DNA from: JAWWPG01 sp037719575
Lineage (GTDB): Bacteria; Actinomycetota; Actinomycetes; Propionibacteriales; Nocardioidaceae
Length of the DNA: 6,912 bases
NCBI GenBank assembly: GCA_037719575.1
Contig: JBBJMF010000125.1
Span: 1 to 6,912 of the forward strand
Direction of reading: 5' to 3'
Positions 1 through 5,583 of the stretch are shown here, one piece after another. How positions within the stretch are numbered: the stretch's first letter is position 1; every line of letters starts with the position of its first letter. The position numbers and the translations under genes are program-made. The notes beneath the pieces were generated by a model. The model saw only the letters and a list, made by a program, of their open reading frames with translations. It was not told the DNA's origin and searched no databases.

Positions 1-8
1 TTCCTGAG

Positions 9-2771
9 TCACCGCGGTAGGGACCCGGTGAGCCTGGGGCTGGCCCCCGTCGTCGCCTGCTCGCACGCGCTGAGGAAGTTGGCGAGAAGGTGGTGCCCGT
101 GCCGGCTCAGGATCGACTCGGGGTGGAACTGGACGCCCTCGACGTCGTACTCGCGGTGGCGCAGCCCCATCACGACGCCCTCAGCGGTGCAGGCCGTCAC
201 CATCAGGTCCGGCGGGAGCCCCTCCACGGACACCACGAGGGAGTGGTAGCGCGCCGCCACGAGCGGCCCTTCGAGGCCGGCGAAGACGCCGGACCCGTCG
301 TGGTGAACCAAGGACGGCTTGCCGTGCACGACGGTGCCGACGGGCACGACCCGGCCGCCGTAGAGCTCGGCGATGCACTGATGGCCGAGGCAGATGCCCA
401 GGATCGGGACAGCCGGGGCTAGGCGCTCGACGAGCGCCGTACTGGCCCCGGCGTCGGCCGGGCGTCCCGGGCCGGGGGAGATGAGGATGCCCTGTAGCCG
501 GCCCGCGGCGACGGAGCGGACGACCTCGTCGATGTCGACCCCGTCGTTGCGTACGACGTGGGTCTGGGCGCCGAGCTCGCGGACGTACTGGTCGAGGTTG
601 TAGACGAACGAGTCGTAGTTGTCGACGACCAGCAGCGTCGGGGTGGGGGTGCGAGACCCGGAGTGCCACGCCACGGAGGCGGTCGCCCCGGCGGCGGGCG
701 GACGCGGTCGCCCGGCGAGCCAACTGGTGGTCCGACCGACGTCCCAGCAGCCGACCCCGTCGACCGAGACGACCGGGCGCACCCCGCTCAGCGAGCTCGT
801 GACGAAGACCTCCCCGGCCGCCACCACGTCGTCAAGGGTGAGCCGTCGCTGGACGACGGCGACGCCGGCCCCCTCGAGAGCATCGACGACCCGCCCCCGG
901 GTGACCCCGGGTAGCAGGCGGCCGTCGAGTGCGGGGGTGTGGACGGCGTCGTCGGTGACGATGAAGAGGTTGCCGCGCCCGGTCTCCAGAACTGCCCCGT
1001 CGGTGTCCATCACCAAGGCGTCGCACCCGGCGGACCAGACCCCGGGAGCAGGCTCGAGCCAGGTCAGCCGGCGCCGGTCGCCGTACTTGTGGTCTCCCAT
1101 CCCGCCCGGCACGACGACCGGCACGAGTCGCAGTGGCTTGCCCCGGCCGGGTGCGATTGGCGTCGCGGTGACCTCCGCCGACCGCAGTCCCTCCGGACCA
1201 GGTCTGACGCCGATGTGCAGACGATGCTTGCCTCGAAGGGCCTCGCCCACCGTGGTTGCCTGCCGCGCGAGGCCCGGTGGCAGCGCCTCGCCATAGCAGT
1301 CGGCGACGCTCGCCGAGAGCCGCGCCAGATGACGGTCGAGGTCGACGACCGTGCCGTCGTCGACGAGACAGGTGGTGAACAGACCCGCGCCACGGTCGAC
1401 GGGGGGAAGCCAGGTCCGCGGCTCGGGGTGTCCGTCGGACTCTCCGATGCGGGGAACCACCTTCGAGACCAAGAGATCTCGCCCGTCCTCCGGGCACAGG
1501 CGGGCGCCGATCGCTGCCAGCAAAGGGGCTGCCTTCACCAGCGTCTCGACGAGCTCACCGTGCGGCGTCGAGTCGACAACGACACCCCCGCCCGCACCGA
1601 GCCACACTCGGTCGCCAGCGAACTCGAACGTGCGGATGGCGACGTTCAGCTCGAGGCCGGCCCCGGGGCTCACGTAGCCCACGGCCCCGGTGTAGGTCTC
1701 GCGGGCGGTCTGCTCGACCTCGTGGATCAGCTGCATGGCCCGTACCTTCGGCGCCCCCGTCACCGACCCCGGAGGGAACGTGGCTCGGAGCAGGCTCGCG
1801 TCGTCCTCGCCCGGTGCCAGCGTGCCGACCACGTCCGACACGAGGTGCCAGACCCCGGTCCGCCGCTCGGCGCGGGCGATGTCCTCGACGCGGACCGACC
1901 CGGGCACGCAGACCCGGCCGAGGTCGTTGCGCATCAGGTCGACGATCATCACGTTCTCCGCGCGGTCCTTCGCCGACGCCACCAGCCGTTCGACGTCGCT
2001 TGCCAACGGAGCCGTGCCCTTGATCGGCGACGACCGCACCCGTCGCTCGGTCCGCCGAAGGAACAGCTCAGGGGAGAAGCTGGCGATCGCGCCCTCCGGG
2101 GTTCGCAGGAACGCGGCGTACGACGGCGACAACCCCTCGACCCCCGCGCAGAAGACATCCAACGGGTCCCCGGAGAAGCCGGCCTCGAAGCGGCGGCAGA
2201 CGTTGGCCTGGTAGACGTCACCAGCGACCAGGTGACCCAGCGTGGTCCGGACGGCTGTGCGATGGCCGGCAGCGTCTGGTCGTGCCACGAAGTCGCTGCA
2301 GGTGTACGGCGACGGCGCCGCCAAGGGTCCACGGAGCAGGCCTTCGACGACCTCGAGCCGACCCTTGACCAGGTCCGGGTCAGCGTCGTCGACGAGCGCC
2401 TCGAACCACCAGCCCTCCCCGTCGCGGACCAGGACGTGGTCGTAGTAGGCAAGGCTGAACAGCGGCAGGGGCACCGGTCTCGGCGGAGGGGGCGGCAGGT
2501 TCTCGAGGCGCCCGCCGAGCTGGTAGCCGAAGACGCCCACCCAGCCGCCACCGAACCCGGCCGCTCCGGCCGGGCGGCTGCGCTGGCTCACGGCTGCGAA
2601 CGGATCGGCGCCCTGCGCCAGCCGACGCACGGGGTCGAACCCGACGACCGCCCGTGAGTCGTGCCAGCCGCCGACCAGCCCGAAGAGCCCGTCCTTGTCC
2701 CGCAACACGCGAAGCATCTGCGTGGGATCGAGACAGCAGTCGATGCGCCGTCTCAGCAGGGTGGTGGGCAT
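9..2771 (-). CDS. Trifunctional p-aminobenzoate synthesis protein: fused PabB-PabC-PabA
   Basis: This one 920-residue chain should carry out all of pABA synthesis for folate in the cytosol: glutamine hydrolysis, chorismate amination to aminodeoxychorismate, and lyase release of pABA and pyruvate. Residues 1-420 are PabB: PIKGT at 249-253, whose Lys251 marks aminodeoxychorismate synthase (TrpE has Ala there), DLMRNDLGR 278-286, FPPGSVTGAPK 332-342. Residues about 456-690 are a class IV PLP lyase (PabC): HKYGDR with likely PLP Lys562, then LETGRGNLF 595-603. Residues about 712-905 are a class I glutamine amidotransferase (PabA): SPGPGRP 765-771, GICLGHQ with Cys794, and QFHPES with His883 and Glu885. 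All key residues are present, so each domain looks active. The start is ATG, with TACTGT 5 nt upstream and no good Shine-Dalgarno. It lies 36 bp after the HIT gene on the same strand. PabA is usually separate or N-terminal to PabB; here it is C-terminal. Confidence 0.95.
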   Translation of the reverse strand: MPTTLLRRRIDCCLDPTQMLRVLRDKDGLFGLVGGWHDSRAVVGFDPVRRLAQGADPFAAVSQRSRPAGAAGFGGGWVGVFGYQLGGRLENLPPPPPRPVPLPLFSLAYYDHVLVRDGEGWWFEALVDDADPDLVKGRLEVVEGLLRGPLAAPSPYTCSDFVARPDAAGHRTAVRTTLGHLVAGDVYQANVCRRFEAGFSGDPLDVFCAGVEGLSPSYAAFLRTPEGAIASFSPELFLRRTERRVRSSPIKGTAPLASDVERLVASAKDRAENVMIVDLMRNDLGRVCVPGSVRVEDIARAERRTGVWHLVSDVVGTLAPGEDDASLLRATFPPGSVTGAPKVRAMQLIHEVEQTARETYTGAVGYVSPGAGLELNVAIRTFEFAGDRVWLGAGGGVVVDSTPHGELVETLVKAAPLLAAIGARLCPEDGRDLLVSKVVPRIGESDGHPEPRTWLPPVDRGAGLFTTCLVDDGTVVDLDRHLARLSASVADCYGEALPPGLARQATTVGEALRGKHRLHIGVRPGPEGLRSAEVTATPIAPGRGKPLRLVPVVVPGGMGDHKYGDRRRLTWLEPAPGVWSAGCDALVMDTDGAVLETGRGNLFIVTDDAVHTPALDGRLLPGVTRGRVVDALEGAGVAVVQRRLTLDDVVAAGEVFVTSSLSGVRPVVSVDGVGCWDVGRTTSWLAGRPRPPAAGATASVAWHSGSRTPTPTLLVVDNYDSFVYNLDQYVRELGAQTHVVRNDGVDIDEVVRSVAAGRLQGILISPGPGRPADAGASTALVERLAPAVPILGICLGHQCIAELYGGRVVPVGTVVHGKPSLVHHDGSGVFAGLEGPLVAARYHSLVVSVEGLPPDLMVTACTAEGVVMGLRHREYDVEGVQFHPESILSRHGHHLLANFLSACEQATTGASPRLTGSLPR
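57..638 (-). other. PabA domain (class I glutamine amidotransferase, aminodeoxychorismate synthase component II)
   Basis: Codons about 712-905 of the fusion. It opens with LLVVDNYDSFVYNLDQY (713-729), the classic PabA/TrpG beginning, continues through ISPGPGRP (764-771) and the nucleophile elbow GICLGHQ (Cys794), then VVHGKPS (814-820), and ends with QFHPES (His883, Glu885). The triad is intact. PabA and TrpG amidotransferases cannot be told apart by these motifs; the PabB and PabC domains on the same chain decide it. A linker of about 20 residues (690-711, rich in Ala, Pro, Thr) precedes it. Confidence 0.88.
702..1406 (-). other. PabC domain (PLP-dependent aminodeoxychorismate lyase)
   Basis: Codons about 456-690 of the fusion. 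GAGLFTTCLVDDG (461-473) and DLDRHLARL (478-486) match the start of class IV aminotransferase-fold enzymes. HKYGDRRR (561-568) supplies the PLP lysine, and ALVMDTDGAVLETGRGNLF (585-603) the conserved glutamate and PLP-contact region; LLPGVTRGRV (619-628) follows. A fusion with PabB on one side and PabA on the other makes lyase much more likely than a D-amino-acid or branched-chain aminotransferase, which share the fold. Confidence 0.85.
1512..2771 (-). other. PabB domain (chorismate-binding, aminodeoxychorismate synthase component I)
   Basis: Codons 1-420 of the fusion. The N-terminal subdomain contains GGGWVGVFGYQLG (74-86), the usual glycine-rich strand of PabB/TrpE proteins, then a proline run at 93-97. 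The catalytic chorismate-binding part covers about 160-420, with SFSPELFLRR (231-240), PIKGT (249-253), the metal-binding helix around DLMRNDLG, and GAVGYVSPG (363-371). Lys251 is the expected nucleophile of PabB enzymes and argues against anthranilate synthase. I also see no typical tryptophan feedback LLES motif near the N-terminus. Confidence 0.9.
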
Positions 2772-2776
2772 GCGCC

Positions 2777-2782
2777 ACAGTA
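2777..2782 (-). promoter_or_regulatory. Candidate -10 hexamer TACTGT for the pab fusion gene
   Basis: Read on the minus strand, TACTGT fits the actinobacterial -10 pattern TANNNT and lies 5 nt before the ATG at 2771. Transcription would start at or next to the start codon, giving a leaderless mRNA. No recognisable -35 is seen at 17-19 bp. The gene could equally be read from the HIT promoter upstream, so this may be a second, internal promoter. Confidence 0.4.
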
Positions 2783-2807
2783 TCGGGAAGGGACGCTCGC
2801 CCGTGGC

Positions 2808-3233
2808 CTAGAGGGCGGCGCGCAGCCGGGCGGCATAGTCCTCGGCCTCCGCGTCGTCGACATACTTCGTGCGCGGCCAGAAGAAGCCGCGCAGGCCGTC
2901 GCCCTTGGTGCGCGGAACCACGTGACCGTGCAGGTGGGGCACTGACTGGCTCACCACGTTGTTGACCGCCACGAACGTGCCCTGGGCGCCCAGTCCATCG
3001 GTCATCGCCCTCGCCACCCGTTGCAGCGTGGCGAGGAACACCGGTGCGAGCTCGGTCGGCAGGTCGAGGAGCGTGCCCACATGCCTGCGCGGCACCACCA
3101 GCGTGTGGCCCTTGAACACCGGCCGGGTGTCCAGGAAGGCCATCGTGTCTGGGCCGTCGACGACGACGTACGACGACAGCTCGCCTGCCACGATTCGGCA
3201 GAAGAGGCAGTCCGCCATGGCCGACTCGGGCAT
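2808..3233 (-). CDS. HIT-family protein (histidine triad nucleotide-binding hydrolase)
   Basis: 141 residues, the normal size for a Hint/HIT hydrolase, a small cytosolic dimer acting on nucleoside phosphoramidates or dinucleoside polyphosphates. The triad HLHGHVV is at 100-106 (His100, His102, His104). A likely structural zinc site is formed by Cys9, Cys12, His51 and His100, as in zinc-binding Hint proteins. KGHTLVVPRRH (41-51) is the other family signature. The C-terminal block GFFWPR (116-121) suggests a particular actinobacterial subfamily. Substrate cannot be read from sequence. Two starts compete: ATG at 3233, with TACACT 5 nt upstream (leaderless), or ATG at 3218 (MADCLFC), which looks more like the family N-terminus. 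Neither has a strong Shine-Dalgarno. The pab fusion follows after 36 bp, so co-transcription is likely although no functional link to folate is known to me. Confidence 0.93.
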   Translation of the reverse strand: MPESAMADCLFCRIVAGELSSYVVVDGPDTMAFLDTRPVFKGHTLVVPRRHVGTLLDLPTELAPVFLATLQRVARAMTDGLGAQGTFVAVNNVVSQSVPHLHGHVVPRTKGDGLRGFFWPRTKYVDDAEAEDYAARLRAAL

Positions 3234-3238
3234 AGGGG

Positions 3239-3244
3239 AGTGTA
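3239..3244 (-). promoter_or_regulatory. Candidate -10 hexamer TACACT for the HIT gene
   Basis: On the minus strand GATACACT precedes the ATG at 3233, with 5 nt between the hexamer TACACT and the start. The spacing matches the pab gene (GATACTGT, 5 nt). It supports the 3233 start and a leaderless transcript. No clear -35 is seen. Confidence 0.45.
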
Positions 3245-3452
3245 TCGGCGAGGCGCGTCGGATGGGCGTCGATCAGCCGTCCGGAGTCTGCCCGGCGGAG
3301 AGGTGGGCGGCGATGGCGGTCCGGAGCTCGTCATGGTGGGGACCGAGCGCATGACGGGGGTCTCGCCAGCTCTCCCGCGGGTAGTGCCGCGGCGGCGCGT
3401 CCCGCGCAACACGCCGCCATGCTCGTGCTGGTGCGCTGCAGTCTCGCCGCTC

Positions 3453-3468
3453 TCGAACACGTGTTCGA
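3453..3468 (+). promoter_or_regulatory. LexA-binding SOS box TCGAACACGTGTTCGA
   Basis: A perfect 16-bp palindrome that fits the LexA operator of mycobacteria and other Actinobacteria, TCGAAC-N4-GTTCGA, and the Bacillus-type CGAAC-N4-GTTCG. It ends 9 bp before the proposed -10 hexamer at 3478, so it covers the -35 region, and LexA bound here would block RNA polymerase. It lies 21 bp from the GTG start at 3490. The site is symmetrical, but the divergent HIT promoter is over 200 bp away and is unlikely to be controlled by it. Confidence 0.85.
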
Positions 3469-3477
3469 AGAACGTAG

Positions 3478-3483
3478 TACGCT
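3478..3483 (+). promoter_or_regulatory. Candidate -10 hexamer TACGCT of the SOS-box gene
   Basis: TACGCT fits TANNNT. Six bases separate it from the GTG at 3490 and nine from the ATG at 3493, so transcription should begin on or very near the start codon. The matching -35 position falls inside the LexA box (for example TCGAAC at 3453-3458, spacer 19). TAGTAC at 3475-3480 is a poorer alternative because it lacks the final T. Confidence 0.5.
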
Positions 3484-3489
3484 GCAACT

Positions 3490-3909
3490 GTGATGGACGG
3501 CGAGCGACGGAGTGGGATAGCACCGGCGCTGCGGGTGGGCGAGCGGGCGATGACGCCGCCTGGCTGGCCACCGGCGGTGCACCCCCCTGACGCACCGCGC
3601 TGGGAGGACACGGCGATCAAGTGGCTGCTCGACCAGTGCCCTCCCGAGTACCGGATGTACGACGGTCTGCGGCGTCATCCGGTCGTGCTTGCCCGGTTCG
3701 CGACGCTGCATGTGGAGGCCAGCATCCACGCGGCGCAGCGGGGGATCTCGGAGGCGCGGGTGAGCCTGCGTGAGGTGCTGCCCACGGAGGCAGTCGAGGG
3801 GGCGATCGGCATGTGGGAGCGCGAGGGTGCCCGGCTGCTCACGGTACGTCGGGCGGTCGGCCTGATCGAGGAGGCGTTCCGCGGCCGCCGCTTCCGGGCC
3901 CGGCTCTGA
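3490..3909 (+). CDS. Small SOS-box-controlled protein of unknown function
   Basis: 139 residues from GTG 3490 (or 138 from the adjoining ATG 3493); I cannot name a family. The first 35 residues are Pro/Arg-rich and probably disordered. From Trp38 (WEDTAIKWLLDQCPPEYRMY, 38-57) the chain looks helical, with RRHPVVLARFATLHVEASI (61-79), a middle helix about 82-97, and a C-terminal part MWEREGARLLTVRRAVGLIE (108-127) ending in a very basic tail, RGRRFRARL. There is no signal peptide, membrane segment, catalytic motif or DNA-binding domain I recognise. It is cytosolic by prediction. The perfect LexA box 21 bp upstream implies induction by DNA damage. No repair gene sits next to it, so it is probably a single-gene SOS unit. 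Its stop faces the stop of the glutamate-synthase-like gene, 2 bp apart. Met21 is an alternative start but would leave a 60-nt leader. Confidence 0.8.
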   Translation: MMDGERRSGIAPALRVGERAMTPPGWPPAVHPPDAPRWEDTAIKWLLDQCPPEYRMYDGLRRHPVVLARFATLHVEASIHAAQRGISEARVSLREVLPTEAVEGAIGMWEREGARLLTVRRAVGLIEEAFRGRRFRARL

Positions 3910-3914
3910 GCTCA
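3907..3914. other. Palindrome TGAGCTCA carrying both convergent stop codons
   Basis: The plus-strand TGA (3907-3909) and the minus-strand TGA (3912-3914) lie in one self-complementary octamer with only GC between them. There is no intergenic room and no T-tract hairpin, so transcripts of both genes must either end by another mechanism or overlap as antisense RNAs. Confidence 0.8.
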
Positions 3915-5522
3915 CAGAACCGGAGTGTCGCCCGCGATCTCGTCGCTACGCGCGCCCTGCTCGGCGGTCTCCGGCGGCCCTTCGGTCTCGGACTCCTCCT
4001 CCTCGGCCGACTCCATCAGGCCACGGATGGCGAGCTGGTCCTGCGCTGACGGGAACCCCCACCCCGGTTGGTAGCCATAGGCGGCATCGAGCAGCCTCCC
4101 GTCGGTCAGCGTGTCGAGCACCTCGACGGAGTCCGGCCCGATCAGGGCCGGGTGCTCGACGCCGCATGCCTCGGACACCTTCAGCAGGTCTCGACGCAGC
4201 GTCTTGACGTAGTTGGCGACCCGGTCGGCCTTCGAGACCGGGTCGAGCCCTCGTGTCAGCCACTTGTCCTGGGTGGCGACGCCGGTCGGGCACCGGTCGG
4301 TGTGGCACTTCTGCGCCTGGATGCACCCGACTGCGAGCATCGCCTCCCGGCCGACGTTCACCATGTCGACACCGAGCCCGAAGGCGACGATGGCGTTGTC
4401 GGGCAGGCCGAGCTTCCCGGCCCCGATGAACGTCACGCGCTCGTGCAGCCCGGCCTCGGCGAAGATCGAGTACACCCGGCTGAACCCCAGCCGGAACGGC
4501 AGCGAGACGGCGTCGGTGAAGATCAGCGGCGACGCGCCGGTGCCGCCCTCACCACCGTCGATGTTGACGAAGTCCACCCCGCGTTCGGACGAGACCATCT
4601 GCTCGACAAGCTCGTGCCAGAACCCGAGGTCACCGACCGCGCTCTTGATGCCGACCGGCAGACCGGTCTCGTCGGCAAGCATCTCGACGAAGTCGAGCAT
4701 CGAGTCGACATCGCTGAACTCCGCGTGCCGGGAGGGGCTGATGCAGTCCAAGCCCTCGGGAACCCCGCGGGTCCGGGCGATCTCGGCCGACACCTTCGCC
4801 GCGGGCAGCACGCCGCCCAGTCCCGGTTTGGCGCCCTGGCTCAGCTTGATCTCGAGCGCCCGGATCGGGGCATCGGCGACCAGGTCCTTGAGCCGCCCGA
4901 TGTCGAAGCGGCCGTCGTCGTCACGACATCCGAAGTAGGCGGTGCCGATCTGGAAGACCAGCTCGCCTCCCATCCGGTGGTACGGCGACACCGCTCCCTC
5001 TCCGGTGTTCTGCAGGCAGCCCGCGATGACGGCCCCGCGGTTGAGCGCCTCTATCGCGTTGCCGGAAAGGGAGCCGAAGCTCATACCGGAGATGTTCACG
5101 ACAGACTGGGGTCGGAACGCGCGACGCCGCCCCCGAGACGCGCCGAGCACCTTGGCCGAGGGCAGCCGGGCCTCCTGTCCGGGCTTGCCGTGCGTCGCGT
5201 ACTGCCGGCCGAACGTCTTGTGATGCACGATGATGTTGCCGCTGCTGTGCTCGAGGTCGTTGTCCGTGCCGAAACCGAAGTAGTTGTTCTCCAGCTTGGC
5301 GGACGCGTACACCCAGCGCCGCTGGTCGCGGCTGAAGGGGCGCTCCTCGTCGTTGCTCGCGACCACGTACTGGCGCAGCTCCGGGCCGACGGCCTCCAGG
5401 AAGAACCTGGCGTGCCCTACCACGGGGAAGTTGCGCAGGATCGCGTGCCTCCGCTGGAGAAGGTCGTGTGCCGCGACCGCACCCAGGGCCACCACCGGTG
5501 CAAACGACCAGGCTTTCCTCAT
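3912..5522 (-). CDS. FMN-binding glutamate-synthase-like protein (GltB alpha-barrel domain only)
   Basis: About 536 residues carrying the FMN/3Fe-4S synthase barrel of glutamate synthase without its N-terminal glutamine amidotransferase or C-terminal beta-helix domain. Numbering from ATG 5522: a hydrophobic segment at 5-19 looks like a membrane anchor; NISGMSFGSLS is at 144-154, SQGAKPGLGG at 228-237, the FMN-barrel motif DGGEGGTGA at 322-330, and Cys400, Cys406, Cys411 in the pattern CX5CX4C that binds 3Fe-4S in GltB. The C-terminus is acidic (EEEE near 508). Members are annotated as FMN-binding glutamate synthase family protein; the true substrate and electron donor are not known to me, and no gltD or amidotransferase gene is in the window. 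The start is uncertain: in-frame ATGs at 5543 and 5576 and GTG at 5591 would extend it, the last overlapping the divergent capA gene. I prefer 5522 because the hydrophobic N-terminus then begins the protein as in relatives. No start has a convincing Shine-Dalgarno. Confidence 0.92.
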   Translation of the reverse strand: MRKAWSFAPVVALGAVAAHDLLQRRHAILRNFPVVGHARFFLEAVGPELRQYVVASNDEERPFSRDQRRWVYASAKLENNYFGFGTDNDLEHSSGNIIVHHKTFGRQYATHGKPGQEARLPSAKVLGASRGRRRAFRPQSVVNISGMSFGSLSGNAIEALNRGAVIAGCLQNTGEGAVSPYHRMGGELVFQIGTAYFGCRDDDGRFDIGRLKDLVADAPIRALEIKLSQGAKPGLGGVLPAAKVSAEIARTRGVPEGLDCISPSRHAEFSDVDSMLDFVEMLADETGLPVGIKSAVGDLGFWHELVEQMVSSERGVDFVNIDGGEGGTGASPLIFTDAVSLPFRLGFSRVYSIFAEAGLHERVTFIGAGKLGLPDNAIVAFGLGVDMVNVGREAMLAVGCIQAQKCHTDRCPTGVATQDKWLTRGLDPVSKADRVANYVKTLRRDLLKVSEACGVEHPALIGPDSVEVLDTLTDGRLLDAAYGYQPGWGFPSAQDQLAIRGLMESAEEEESETEGPPETAEQGARSDEIAGDTPVL

Positions 5523-5570
5523 GCCGACCAGTCTCGACCGCATCGCCTCGATCCGCCACCCGTCGTCGGG

Positions 5571-5576
5571 TAGCAT
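5571..5576 (+). promoter_or_regulatory. Candidate -10 hexamer TAGCAT of the capA-like gene
   Basis: TAGCAT fits TANNNT and ends 7 nt before the ATG at 5584, so a leaderless transcript is likely. There is no purine-rich Shine-Dalgarno in the 20 nt before the ATG. The hexamer overlaps one possible start codon (ATG 5576, minus strand) of the divergent gene. Confidence 0.5.
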
Positions 5577-5583
5577 CCTGCGG

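Larger units (their letters stand above)
3234..3489. other. Intergenic region between divergent HIT and SOS-box genes
   Basis: 256 bp with no complete gene that I can support. It holds the HIT -10 at its left end and the LexA box and promoter of the small gene at its right end. A 6-bp stem (CCGCGG at 3375-3380 and 3387-3392, loop GTAGTG) has no T-tract and is a weak hairpin at best. On the minus strand a stop-free stretch ending in TGA at 3273 reads like protein over its last 40-50 codons but has no usable start codon outside the neighbouring gene. Confidence 0.6.

Noticed and set aside
939..2657. 572-codon open frame on the plus strand opposite the pab fusion
   Set aside because: It is antisense to a protein with full catalytic motifs in three domains. 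Its translation is low-complexity Arg/Asp/Gln/Gly-rich text with no motif, as expected from GC-rich codon bias.
9..2771. Anthranilate synthase (TrpE-TrpG) instead of a pABA enzyme
   Set aside because: PIKGT with lysine, rather than the alanine of TrpE, and the fused PLP lyase domain both indicate pABA synthesis.
3273..3620. Minus-strand 115-codon frame starting inside the SOS-box gene
   Set aside because: The only start codon lies antisense within the small gene, and the first half does not look like protein. Only the tail is noted as a possible remnant.
3883..3925. Intrinsic terminator between the convergent genes
   Set aside because: GC-rich self-complementary bases are present but there is no T-tract on either strand, and the region is coding on both sides.
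4068..5573. 501-codon open frame on the plus strand opposite the glutamate-synthase-like gene
   Set aside because: Antisense shadow of a strongly conserved gene; no recognisable domain in its translation.
5284..5583. Upstream extension of the capA reading frame by 100 codons
   Set aside because: It would overlap the divergent gene and bury the lipoprotein signal; ATG 5584 gives a proper signal peptide with lipobox and has a -10 hexamer at the leaderless distance.
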